Shown: piece after piece, positions 17,592 through 26,066 of the stretch
Layout: each line of letters opens with the position of its first letter
How positions within the stretch are numbered: the stretch's first letter is position 1
Made by a program: the position numbers and the translations under genes
Origin: Oleispira sp036960605
Lineage (GTDB): Bacteria > Pseudomonadota > Gammaproteobacteria > Pseudomonadales > Oceanobacteraceae
Length of the DNA: 64,000 nucleotides
Reading direction: 5' to 3'
Assembly: GCA_036960605.1 (NCBI GenBank)
Contig: JBALXI010000006.1
Span: forward strand, 62,001-126,000
The notes under the pieces: generated by a model
Databases searched by the model: none
What the model saw: the letters and a program-made list of their open reading frames with translations, nothing else
What the model was told of the DNA's origin: nothing

Positions 17592-18821
17592 TCAAAAGAG
17601 CTCGACATCACCTAAAAGTTCATCATCAATACTTACTTCATCAACCTCAGGTGGAGTCTCTGTTTTAGCATTATTGACGAGCTTATTTTGCTGTTCAGAA
17701 ATGTAACAGAGTAACCGAACCACACCAGTAAGTGATTGCTTTAGCTCACTTGCGATATCCAGACACTCTGTTGTTTCTACAAACGTTTGGTCGAGCCTAT
17801 TGGTAATGCTGGCTTCTTGATCGTCATCTAGGCCCATTCTTGGCAGCATAAAATCTAAGTCGCTCATGGTTTTAGCCATGATACTGTTCATCCTCTCTTG
17901 GCTTTGGCTCGACTGCTGGCTGATGTTATCGAGTGTGATACGAATAGCATCGGTACTTTTTGTTAAGGATTCAGCCTGAGCTAACATGGTATTTTGAGTA
18001 TCAAGGGCGAGAACTTTTTCGTCAATAGAGCCTAAAACAAAGGGAACGGTATCCTTGATTCTGCCGTAACGCTCTGGGTCAGAAAGTGGCATGTTCTTAA
18101 TTAACAAGGTGACTTGGCGAAAATTACAGGCTGTTCTACAGCCAAAATCATAGAATCGCCCCTGATCTTTAATTTGGCATAGTAGCGCCTCTTCCAAAGG
18201 GGATATTATTTCATCCGCGCTGGATCTATAGATGTCGCCTTGAGTGGAACGTATTAATACGGATGTGTTTAAACCAAACTCCTTCATGGTTTTGAACAGT
18301 TCAGTGATTAAATAATCAAAGGATGTAATGCTGTACATTTTCTCGACAAATCGAATGGCCTTACCAATTTCCGCACTACCTTTGATAGCATCGGTAGCAA
18401 TTCTTTCTGCGATTTTAACTTGATCATTTAATGCTTTTTTAGTTTCAGCTTGCGTGTAAATATAATGAACTTTGGCATTGATCAGTTCTTTTTCACACGG
18501 TTTGGTTAAATAATCATCACCGCCTGCTTCAAAGCCAATGAGCCTTTCACGAAGTGAGCTGCGCCCAGAGATGAAAATAACGGGAATGTGCTGAGTAAGT
18601 GTATTTTCCTTGATGAGCTCACAGGTTTCGTAACCATTCTTTCCTGGCATCTCGACTTCAAGTAGAATGACACTAGGCTGCCAGTGTGTCGCTTCATCTA
18701 TACCCGATAGCCCATCATTGGCGGTTTTAACATCGTAATTATCACAGATTGCATGGGTAATGAATTTTTGAGCGATGCTATCATCGTCAATAATTAGTAC
18801 TTTCGGTTTAGCTTGAGGCAT
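17592..18821 (-). CDS. Response-regulator-like protein with Glu at the phosphoacceptor site
   Basis: Residues 7-125 are a CheY-type receiver: acidic pocket D12-D14, the beta-3 segment VILLEVEMPG, Ser in FISGRSS, and Lys in YLTKPC. The usual phosphoacceptor Asp is Glu55 (GAA codon), so phosphorylation is unlikely and the domain may mimic the active state. The 280-residue C-terminal part has no HTH, GGDEF or kinase motif. It includes a possible redox or metal pair (FGCRTACNF) and long helices (residues 290-390). It is cytoplasmic. No partner kinase lies nearby; its neighbours are the C pseudogene and a 2OG-oxygenase-like gene. Output is unknown; protein-protein signalling is likeliest. Confidence 0.75.
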   Translation of the reverse strand: MPQAKPKVLIIDDDSIAQKFITHAICDNYDVKTANDGLSGIDEATHWQPSVILLEVEMPGKNGYETCELIKENTLTQHIPVIFISGRSSLRERLIGFEAGGDDYLTKPCEKELINAKVHYIYTQAETKKALNDQVKIAERIATDAIKGSAEIGKAIRFVEKMYSITSFDYLITELFKTMKEFGLNTSVLIRSTQGDIYRSSADEIISPLEEALLCQIKDQGRFYDFGCRTACNFRQVTLLIKNMPLSDPERYGRIKDTVPFVLGSIDEKVLALDTQNTMLAQAESLTKSTDAIRITLDNISQQSSQSQERMNSIMAKTMSDLDFMLPRMGLDDDQEASITNRLDQTFVETTECLDIASELKQSLTGVVRLLCYISEQQNKLVNNAKTETPPEVDEVSIDDELLGDVELF

Positions 18822-18955
18822 TAAAATTCGATGTCCATATAGTTACATTTCTGCTTATGTATTTAGACTAGGCACGAGAGTATGTTAGTGATAGCCGATA
18901 GATATAATCGGTATAATAAAAGTATTCGAATAGTGATTTACTGTATAGGCATATG

Positions 18956-19636
18956 ATGGAAGATGATTTAGAAGGCAGCGTGACGCAGATGTTCATCGAA
19001 GATATGACCATGTGGGACAGCAAGCTGTTCATTAGCAATTACTCTGAGCATGAGAGTCAAATATCAGAATTAACTGAGTTGCTCTATCAAATGAAAGAGC
19101 AGCAAGTATCAGCGGTTGATAGTGACGTCGCGGTATTTGCTAAGCACGCTTTATTTGAGAGTGAGTTAAATTTATTAACCTTACCTCATGAGCCTTTACG
19201 AAAATTAAAAGCGTATGTAGAAGACTTAATCGGTACCATTGCTCACGCAGTGAATGAACCCTATTGGCCAGAAGGCGCACAGGCGGAAGTTGATGTTGTT
19301 GAGTCTTGGTACCACATTACTCAAAATGGTGGTTATCACGATACGCATTCACACCCTAACTGCTCTTGGTGCGGTATTTATTATCTGCATGAAGGCCAGA
19401 GCAGCATTGACGGTCGTAATGGCGTGAACCGCTTTTATGATCCTCGCCACGGTGCCGATCATTACCAAGATGCGGGCACAGCGTATTTGTCTGCTGATGG
19501 ATTTATGGATTTCTCACCACTGGCAGGCCAGATTGTAATTTTCCCTTCCTATTTAAAGCATGCCGCTATGCCGTATTTTGGCGATAGCGATCGTGTTGTA
19601 TTGGCATTTAATTGCCAGGTGAATGCAAAAGTTTAG
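18956..19636 (+). CDS. Putative 2OG-Fe(II) oxygenase
   Basis: Residues 110-226 carry a double-stranded beta-helix pattern: YHITQNGGYHDTHSHPNCSW with the metal-binding H-x-H, YYLHEG, then GQIVIFPSYLKHAAMPY with the distal His, and DRVVLAFN with an Arg for 2-oxoglutarate. This matches the PF13759-type putative oxygenases. The N-terminal 100 residues are acidic and helical. Two ATGs lie together; AGG is only 3 bases from the first (18953) and 6 from the second, so I prefer 18956. Two TATAAT hexamers (18903 and 18912) sit upstream. The substrate is unknown; family members are often linked to protein or small-molecule hydroxylation. It ends 3 bases from the convergent barrel gene. Confidence 0.72.
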   Translation: MEDDLEGSVTQMFIEDMTMWDSKLFISNYSEHESQISELTELLYQMKEQQVSAVDSDVAVFAKHALFESELNLLTLPHEPLRKLKAYVEDLIGTIAHAVNEPYWPEGAQAEVDVVESWYHITQNGGYHDTHSHPNCSWCGIYYLHEGQSSIDGRNGVNRFYDPRHGADHYQDAGTAYLSADGFMDFSPLAGQIVIFPSYLKHAAMPYFGDSDRVVLAFNCQVNAKV

Positions 19637-19639
19637 CTG

Positions 19640-21031
19640 TCATAGACCGATAGTAAATCCTGCCACGATTCTATCGGTTTTATTAAACTGGCCAAAAAAA
19701 TCTTCTGTTTTTCCATAGAAATAATCTGCACCTAAATAGACATCAATGTTGGACTGCCAGTTATAAGTTACTTTGGGGCGCAAGATACCATCCCCATGAT
19801 TCACTCCATGAATATGCTGCCAACGCGTAGTGATGGTTTCATTCAAAAATTTGGTTTCCCATAAAAGTGTCAACCTATCTTCATCACGATCAGCAATGGC
19901 TTTCTGGTGTTCATTTTTATTTAGTAATAATGTTTGTCGATACCACTGTACGGATATGAAATTGTCAGATAAACCTTGATAATCTAAACCAATAACAGAG
20001 CTAAATAAGTTGCCTTTAACAATGTTGGGTAAGATGATGTTGAGAGCTTCTAAAGACACTTCACTACGCTGATAGCGATCCGTTTCATAGGCGATTTCAG
20101 AACGAATAGAAACATTGCCTAATACAGTACTCGCGCTTGCCCCTATAAGGTGGCTCGCTTTATATTGGAGGTCGACCACTAATGTATCATTGTCGATGGA
20201 CGTGCTTACCACGGGAGTATCTATATAGTGATGTAGATAATTCAAGGTAATATCCCAAGAGCTATCTTGCAGACTAATAAAATCACTGTAGCGTAAACCT
20301 GCGTCACCCGATTTAGCATCATTTTCTTGCTGAATAACAAGTTCGTTAATGCCTAGTGAAGACAAGGTTTCGTTAGTCATACTCGGAACGACAACAGGGC
20401 TAGTGAATTGATAGATGGAATCGTTTTCTGCCAATTCGTGAGTACTTGTATCTGGAATTAATAGCAGCTGTAACATGCCACTATCAGAGGTATTTATTTG
20501 CGCATTCATCATCCAAATTGGAATTCGGGAGTCGTCAAAATCATCAAGGATAAATTCTCGAAAATCTTGTGGATTAATCACGTCTAATAATTTTAAACCA
20601 TCCGCTTCTCCCCATACGACTTGTTGTTTACCCAAGCGCCAAAAACTATTATCGGTATAGGTTTGCCAATACAGTTCTCTTATACGAAGCGTATTACCCG
20701 ATTCATTCTCTAGCGCCTGTGGGAAATCGAAACGGCCTCTAGCTATGGCCATTATGTCTCCGCTAAGAATGCCTGTATCAATCGCCTCATTGTATTCAAT
20801 ATCTAATTGCCATTCGTTTTGCTGCCACCCAGGTTGCTGCGATTGTTTTTTATGAGAACTTGATGAATGTGTGCCATAAGCTGCTTGCTGTTTCAATATG
20901 GCACTTAGATTATCGCCTTGTTGATTCCAAAAGCTATCCACCTCCTCAGCCAAACTGGCTGAGGAGGTGGACAGTGATAATGCAATAAATGCTATTTTTA
21001 TCGGTAAGTATGTAACGTTTATAGCGTTCAT
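19640..21031 (-). CDS. DUF1302-like outer-membrane protein, RND partner
   Basis: 463 residues with a Sec signal (about 28 residues, ending SASLAEE). The mature part alternates aromatic and polar residues, with many short strands ending in Trp/Tyr/Phe and a last residue pattern typical of a beta-barrel (IVAGFTIGL). Its WRLGKQQVVWGEADGLKLLD segment, with WGE-D and DVINPQD after it, is the hallmark of DUF1302-like proteins. Its start overlaps the stop of the MMPL/LolA-like fusion as ATGA, so the two are translated together. This pairing of an RND pump, a LolA-like protein and DUF1302 is a recurrent cassette, probably moving a lipid or hydrophobic product to the outer membrane (inference). Confidence 0.75.
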   Translation of the reverse strand: MNAINVTYLPIKIAFIALSLSTSSASLAEEVDSFWNQQGDNLSAILKQQAAYGTHSSSSHKKQSQQPGWQQNEWQLDIEYNEAIDTGILSGDIMAIARGRFDFPQALENESGNTLRIRELYWQTYTDNSFWRLGKQQVVWGEADGLKLLDVINPQDFREFILDDFDDSRIPIWMMNAQINTSDSGMLQLLLIPDTSTHELAENDSIYQFTSPVVVPSMTNETLSSLGINELVIQQENDAKSGDAGLRYSDFISLQDSSWDITLNYLHHYIDTPVVSTSIDNDTLVVDLQYKASHLIGASASTVLGNVSIRSEIAYETDRYQRSEVSLEALNIILPNIVKGNLFSSVIGLDYQGLSDNFISVQWYRQTLLLNKNEHQKAIADRDEDRLTLLWETKFLNETITTRWQHIHGVNHGDGILRPKVTYNWQSNIDVYLGADYFYGKTEDFFGQFNKTDRIVAGFTIGL

Positions 21032-24000
21032 TTTGGCACACCTCGGGTCAATGCTTGGCGACTGAATAAACTATCCTTTACCGGTGACTTATAATCGACT
21101 TCAGAAAAGGTGAACTCGGTTTTATGGCCACTCTTATGATTGAGTATGCTGAGCTTGTGACGCGTCCAATAACCATCAACTTTGCGAATGTCTCCAACAT
21201 ATAAATCCTTCAATGGGTTTAAGTTTACATCCCAAAGTTGACCTTTAACAATAATCCAGCTGTCTTGGTCAACCCAGTTAAGGCTACGTCCATAGCCGAG
21301 TTCTTTAGCGGCTTCAGGCGTTAATGGCTTGCCTTCTATTACTAAGTATTCTTTATCGGCCAAACCATATGCCGCACGTTCTTCAGGGCTGATCGCTTCT
21401 AGACGTAGGCTGGTATAGTTAAAATCGGCTAAACTTAGTTTTCCTTCTAGTTTGATATCTTCATAGGTGGCATCGGTTCCTAAAAAATAATCGCCACGGT
21501 CTGACGCTGAAATACGACGCGCTTTACGTAAAGCGGGTAGGTATAACCATTGATCATCATCCTTTTTAATATCAGAGTAATCGTAGGTTAAAAATCCGGT
21601 GTTTTTAATATTTCGCGGTGATCTATAAAATAAAACGGTACGTTTTTCATCACCAAAATACTTACGGTAGGAAATTGTTTTACGTTCACGCACTTTACCG
21701 CGTCTATCGGTCAGCTTCATGTCCATATAATTCACGCGATGTTCACCGTCATCGAGTTCATTAATTTTCTGAGCAGCCCACTGACCATTAGGTAAACTAG
21801 TATCTACACCATTATTATTACCAGCACTATCTGCAGCCAAGGTATCACTACTGACCATTAAGGCAGAAGCTGTCAGGGCAATTAATCCCATACTCGTTAG
21901 GGCGGTTAAATTACTTGTGCTAAAGGTATTGCCACTGGCTAGAGAGTCTTTATTACCCGTAATAAATCGTGGTTTAAACAATAAAATCATGGCGGGTAAA
22001 AGCACCATGCTGAATAAGAAACTCGTTACCACCGCAATCGCGACAATAGAGCCAAAGTTATTTAACGGCACAACCTTACTTGAAATAAGAACGCCAAAAC
22101 CAAAGGCAATGGCGAGTAAGTTGAAAAATAAAGCACGGCCTGTTGTTGGATAAAAACGTTTTAAGGCCAGAGTCATATCAGGCTCTTGCTGATAAAAACT
22201 GCGGATTCTATCAATGGTATGAATAGCAAAGTCGACGCCTAAACCAATGGCCACAGCGGCAAACATAGTCGTGCCTACGCCCAGCGGAATTTGGAAAAAT
22301 ACCATGGCGGAATAAACCAATAAAATACTGGTCGCCACAGGGATAAGTGCATACAGTCCGGCAACCGGAGAGCCAAACAATAATGAAGATACTAGCCAAA
22401 CTAAAAACAGTGCGATGCCCATACCGCTAAAGTGGCTAACCCCTATGTCTTTAATCCAGTGATAATTTAAATTAACACGGCCGGTGAGGGTGGCTTTCAC
22501 CGACGCATCATTAAAGTGTTGTTCTACATAGATATTCAGCTTCTCAACTAATCCTTTGGTTTTGCTGAAAGCGCCTTCATTTAGCATGAGTCTAATATTG
22601 GCAAACTGATAGTCGTAATCGACTTCTTCTTCAAAATCATCAGGACTTGATGAGGTCGAATAGAGTAAAAAGTATTGCGCAATTAAATCGTTATCAGAGG
22701 GGATAACATATTGCTCAGACTTGCCTTCGTTTAACGCACGGTTCATTTGTTTTAAATAATCTACAATGGATATCGAACCTTGTACGGGGCTCAAGCTTTC
22801 TGCATACGTTTGCAGGGCTTCAATTTTAGCCAGTACGGAGGTTGAGAATAATCCTTCGACATCAGGGGTCTCAATAACAATATCCAAATAGTTAGTGCCG
22901 TCAAAACGACTATTAATGGCATGATCGGCTTGGTATAAAATCTCATCAGGATGAAACGTATTTATTCTATCTTCGTCCACTTGTACATAAGTTGTTGCCA
23001 ATATTCCTAGTGAAATAATTAGTCCACTAATAATCACAACGGATTTTGAATAATTCTGACTGATCTTACCGAGCATGATCATGAGTTTGGCAAAATTATC
23101 TTGCTCACTCGATTTGATCTTAGCGGCCAACTTAGGATGCACTTCTGTTTTTAATAGGCTCATCATGGCAGGCAGCATAGTGAGTGAATATAACCAAGCA
23201 GCGCCAACACCAATCGCCGTGAATAAACCGAACGCTTTAAACGGAGGCATATAGGCGGAAGCATACAAACCTAGGAAGCCAGCAGCAGTTGTCAGTGTGG
23301 TCAGCGTAATCGGGCGCCACATTTCGGTTAATGCATAGACTATAGAATCAGCCGCGGGTTCTTGCGGATGAAAGGTTCTACGTTCAAAGTATTCACTATA
23401 AATATGAATACTGTCGGCCACGGCGATGCCAATTAAAATAACCGGTAGTGCATTGGTAATAACATAAAATGGAACACCAAACGCAGCCATAGAGCCAAAC
23501 GTTAACACCGCGGATGCGAGAATAATAAGGTTTGCCATTAACGTAGTGGGAATGCGTAAAAAAGCGATGAAGATAATAAGGGTAATGATCAAACCGGCCA
23601 ATGGATTTAACCGTTTGGCATCGGCATCAATGTAACTTCCCATATAGCCCGCGACTGCGCCTTCACCAGCAACATGAATTTCCAACTCGTCACTGATATC
23701 CAGTTGTTCGATCATCGCTAGAATATCAAGATAGGTTTGCTCTACCTGAGCATCATCTAGAATTTCAGCCACGATTAAACTTGCGCTCTCATCACGGGCA
23801 ACCAAGCTGCCCTGATAAAGAGGGAACTGGCGAATGGCATCACGTACTGTATTTGCCTGAGCTTGTTGGGAAATTTTATCTTGATAAAAAGGCTCAACGT
23901 CTAAGCCATCAGAGCTGCCAACGATATTATTTTCGCTGTATAAACTGGTAATACCATCGGGATCGACATTATTCAATTTTGCGATCGACTCGGTGATCAG

Positions 24001-24264
24001 AGCAATTGCATTCAAGCCTTGGGGGGTAAAGATGGAATCTTTAGCGACGACCGCGATTGCCATCGGGTCGCTTAAACCAAATAACTGCTTCACTTTTTCG
24101 CGATAAACTAGGGCAGGATTGTCGGCAGCTAGAAAAGCATCGGCGCGGGTATCTTTGGTGAGTTGGGGTAAAAACCCGGCCATTACGATAATGAGTAGAA
24201 AGCCTGCTGCGATGATGCGTTTAGGGTGGTCAACGACCCAGCGGAAGAAGTTTTGAGCGTTCAT
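21028..24264 (-). CDS. MMPL-type RND transporter fused to LolA-like domain, 1078 aa
   Basis: Residues 1-800 are an RND/MMPL exporter: an N-terminal transmembrane segment (IIAAGFLLIIVMAGFLPQL), two periplasmic loops and two six-helix blocks (near 215-400 and 615-800, with GVDFAIHTIDRIRSF in the second). After the last helix (VVTSFLFSMVLLPAMILLF) there is a linker, then a signal-peptide-like stretch (MGLIALTASALMVSSDTLAA). About 240 residues follow of an outer membrane lipoprotein-sorting (LolA-like, PF17131-type) domain with DQWLYLPALRKARRIS and YEDIKLEGKLSLADFNYTSL. These are usually separate genes. It lies at the inner membrane. Two MarR-type operator repeats precede it. The cargo is unknown. 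Confidence 0.85.
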   Translation of the reverse strand: MNAQNFFRWVVDHPKRIIAAGFLLIIVMAGFLPQLTKDTRADAFLAADNPALVYREKVKQLFGLSDPMAIAVVAKDSIFTPQGLNAIALITESIAKLNNVDPDGITSLYSENNIVGSSDGLDVEPFYQDKISQQAQANTVRDAIRQFPLYQGSLVARDESASLIVAEILDDAQVEQTYLDILAMIEQLDISDELEIHVAGEGAVAGYMGSYIDADAKRLNPLAGLIITLIIFIAFLRIPTTLMANLIILASAVLTFGSMAAFGVPFYVITNALPVILIGIAVADSIHIYSEYFERRTFHPQEPAADSIVYALTEMWRPITLTTLTTAAGFLGLYASAYMPPFKAFGLFTAIGVGAAWLYSLTMLPAMMSLLKTEVHPKLAAKIKSSEQDNFAKLMIMLGKISQNYSKSVVIISGLIISLGILATTYVQVDEDRINTFHPDEILYQADHAINSRFDGTNYLDIVIETPDVEGLFSTSVLAKIEALQTYAESLSPVQGSISIVDYLKQMNRALNEGKSEQYVIPSDNDLIAQYFLLYSTSSSPDDFEEEVDYDYQFANIRLMLNEGAFSKTKGLVEKLNIYVEQHFNDASVKATLTGRVNLNYHWIKDIGVSHFSGMGIALFLVWLVSSLLFGSPVAGLYALIPVATSILLVYSAMVFFQIPLGVGTTMFAAVAIGLGVDFAIHTIDRIRSFYQQEPDMTLALKRFYPTTGRALFFNLLAIAFGFGVLISSKVVPLNNFGSIVAIAVVTSFLFSMVLLPAMILLFKPRFITGNKDSLASGNTFSTSNLTALTSMGLIALTASALMVSSDTLAADSAGNNNGVDTSLPNGQWAAQKINELDDGEHRVNYMDMKLTDRRGKVRERKTISYRKYFGDEKRTVLFYRSPRNIKNTGFLTYDYSDIKKDDDQWLYLPALRKARRISASDRGDYFLGTDATYEDIKLEGKLSLADFNYTSLRLEAISPEERAAYGLADKEYLVIEGKPLTPEAAKELGYGRSLNWVDQDSWIIVKGQLWDVNLNPLKDLYVGDIRKVDGYWTRHKLSILNHKSGHKTEFTFSEVDYKSPVKDSLFSRQALTRGVPK

Positions 24265-24303
24265 AGGGTAATCCTCTCTCTTTGTCTTTTTTTAATAATT
24301 AGA

Positions 24304-24315
24304 ATGCATATGCAT
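24304..24315. promoter_or_regulatory. Palindrome ATGCATATGCAT, operator copy 1
   Basis: A perfect 12-base palindrome 40 bases upstream of the RND gene start, continued by GTATTTGG. It is repeated 37 bases away and, with one change, on the far side of marR. Confidence 0.65.
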
Positions 24316-24340
24316 GTATTTGGGCGTACCTAGTTATATG

Positions 24341-24352
24341 ATGCATATGCAT
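24341..24352. promoter_or_regulatory. Palindrome ATGCATATGCAT, operator copy 2
   Basis: Identical to copy 1, with near-identical flank GTATCTGG. It lies between the RND start and the marR stop. Paired copies are typical of repressor control of the exporter promoter. Confidence 0.65.
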
Positions 24353-24393
24353 GTATCTGGTTAAATAAATCCTGAATTCAAGTTAGTTGAAGT

Positions 24394-24819
24394 TCAGGTG
24401 CGTTTCATAGCAGTAATCTTACGACTTAATTCGACCAGTTGAGCAGTGCTTTCATCACCTAAGCGATTTTTTAATTCAGCTTGGGCTTTCGACCACTCGG
24501 TTTTGGCTTGCTGGTAAATCTTTTTACCCGCTGTGGTTAGGCTTAAGGCCTTCTCACGGCGGTTAGAACCTTCTCTTACCTCAATATAGCCATCACGTAT
24601 TAATGGCTTGAGTGCACGAGAGACGGTTGCTTGCTCCATCACCAGGTGATCTTGGATCTGGCGGGCAGTGGTCGTCTCTGATAGCGCAATAACACGCAGT
24701 ACTGCATATTGGGTCGAGCGCAGCCCAATACCCGCTAAGTACTCAGTATAAAACTGACTGATAACGCGGTCTGCACTACGCAGAGAATGGGCTAGGCATA
24801 CTTCAAAAGAATCGTTCAT
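24394..24819 (-). CDS. MarR family transcriptional regulator
   Basis: 141 residues, the usual MarR length. A winged HTH spans residues 35-100: YAVLRVIALSETTTARQIQD, then MEQATVSRALKPLIRDGYIE and the wing VREGSNRREKALSLT. Helices at both ends would form the dimer interface. It is cytoplasmic. It is divergent from the SRPBCC gene and transcribed toward the RND cassette. The palindrome ATGCATAYGCAT occurs twice before the RND gene and once just upstream of marR, so it probably represses both the exporter and itself until an inducer binds (inference). No cysteine redox pair is seen. Confidence 0.88.
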   Translation of the reverse strand: MNDSFEVCLAHSLRSADRVISQFYTEYLAGIGLRSTQYAVLRVIALSETTTARQIQDHLVMEQATVSRALKPLIRDGYIEVREGSNRREKALSLTTAGKKIYQQAKTEWSKAQAELKNRLGDESTAQLVELSRKITAMKRT

Positions 24820-24832
24820 GTTTTTAATCTAC

Positions 24833-24844
24833 ATGCATACGCAT
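24833..24844. promoter_or_regulatory. Palindrome ATGCATACGCAT, operator copy 3
   Basis: A one-base variant of copies 1 and 2, starting 14 bases upstream of the marR ATG. Its position suits autoregulation of marR and perhaps control of the divergent SRPBCC gene. Confidence 0.6.
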
Positions 24845-25010
24845 CTAAAAGCAAGTATCGCTGAATTATACAAGTTTGAAGGGGGTATTAAAGGTATGAA
24901 TTCCGCTCTATTCCTAGGACTTATTCTACTTACTAACGGTATCTATTAAGCGCTGGCCTTTCTTTATATTACTGATAATGTGAATGAAAAATAATTCCAG
25001 AAGAGTCGCT

Positions 25011-25448
25011 ATGTTTAAGATTAAAGTAGAAAGAATCGTGAAAGCACCGATCGAAAATGTGTTCGAGGCGATTAGTGATCATGCCAGCTATGCACAATAT
25101 CCTTCCGTTGGCATTGCTAAGTTACTGAGCGAAGGCGATGAAGAGCGTAACGGAAAGGGTGCTTTACGCACTGTAGAAACCGGAGTTTTTAAAGTCTGGG
25201 AACGCATAACAGAATTCAAACGTCCTGTTCATATGCAATATAAAATTGAGCAAGCGAAGCCCATTAAAATGGATCATTATAAAGGCATTATTGATCTAAA
25301 AGACTTGGGCGACGGAACAACGCATGTCACCTGGATTTCAGAAGGTCACATGGCTGTTCCATTGATCGGGCGATTCTTCGATTCTAAAATGCAGAAGCAA
25401 GGCACTTCGGTTTTTCACAGCATGTTAAAATCGATTGAATCGCGCTAA
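25011..25448 (+). CDS. SRPBCC family (polyketide cyclase/dehydrase-like) protein
   Basis: 145 residues from ATG 25011, which has AGAAGAG ahead; an ATG nine codons earlier has no ribosome site. The sequence FKIKVERIVKAPIENVFEAI, DHASYAQY and a C-terminal amphipathic helix form the START/Bet v1 layout of a deep hydrophobic pocket. Family members bind or transform lipids and aromatic compounds in the cytosol. It is divergent from marR, with the operator variant at 24833 between them, so the MarR protein may also control it. The 3' end overlaps the convergent DUF1653 gene by 4 bases. The ligand is unknown. Confidence 0.78.
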   Translation: MFKIKVERIVKAPIENVFEAISDHASYAQYPSVGIAKLLSEGDEERNGKGALRTVETGVFKVWERITEFKRPVHMQYKIEQAKPIKMDHYKGIIDLKDLGDGTTHVTWISEGHMAVPLIGRFFDSKMQKQGTSVFHSMLKSIESR

Positions 25449-25684
25449 CCAATAAACTGAAATCGTGCGATAACTTCACCGCCCACTTCCACGGTTTCAG
25501 AAAACATGTCTGCTGGGCGTACCCAAGTAGACGTTGCTTCATCTGCGTAGCGCGTTTCGTAAACGACAAACCATTCTTCTGTTTCGCTATGGCGTGCCAC
25601 ATCAATAACCTGGTATTCGGCGCCTTTATAGTGACGATAAAGGCCTTTTTGTACTGCGGGTTTCTGGCTGCTAAATTGACTCAC
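25445..25684 (-). CDS. DUF1653 family protein
   Basis: 79 residues from GTG 25684, whose G is the last base of the upstream TAG stop, indicating tight translational coupling. The pattern KGLYRHYKGAEYQVIDVARH, WFVVYETRY and WVRPADMF is that of DUF1653, a small cytosolic beta-barrel-like family of unknown function. No catalytic residues are evident. Co-occurrence with the DUF1244 gene immediately upstream is the only functional hint. Confidence 0.85.
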   Translation of the reverse strand: MSQFSSQKPAVQKGLYRHYKGAEYQVIDVARHSETEEWFVVYETRYADEATSTWVRPADMFSETVEVGGEVIARFQFIG

Positions 25685-26007
25685 TATTTTTTACCTTCAT
25701 CCGCTTTTTTTTCGTTCGCTTGCACTTCATTAAATCGAGCCAATTGTTCTGGCGTCGCTTTCTGCTGGTGATTATCTTTCCATTCAGAATACGGCATTCC
25801 ATATACTAATTCACGCGCATCTTCATATTCGATTTCAATACCGCGCTCTTCGCCTGCAGCCTTGTACCATTTAGACAAACAGTTGCGGCAAAAGCCCGCT
25901 AGATTCATTAAATCAATGTTTTGTGCGTCTTTACGTTCATCTAGGTGCGCTAATAAACGTCGAAACGCAGCAGCTTCTAATTCTATGTTTGATTCTAATT
26001 TGGCCAT
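25684..26007 (-). CDS. DUF1244 family protein
   Basis: 107 residues. The signature LMNLAGFCRNCLSKWY, then EYEDARELVYGMPYSEWKD, is diagnostic of DUF1244, a small helical family widespread in proteobacteria. Two cysteines lie in FCRNC, three residues apart. The C-terminal 15 residues are charged and probably disordered. It is first in a two-gene unit with DUF1653 and lies 59 bases before the end of thiL, on the same strand. No function is established for the family that I can name. Confidence 0.88.
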   Translation of the reverse strand: MAKLESNIELEAAAFRRLLAHLDERKDAQNIDLMNLAGFCRNCLSKWYKAAGEERGIEIEYEDARELVYGMPYSEWKDNHQQKATPEQLARFNEVQANEKKADEGKK

Positions 26008-26066
26008 GATCGCTTTCCTATGTTTTTTAGTACTGAGATTCTATTAAAAATTATTTTAAATAATGG

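Noticed and set aside
25384..25605. 73-residue minus-strand frame overlapping the SRPBCC and DUF1653 genes
   Set aside because: Out of frame with both real genes and overlapping each almost completely.
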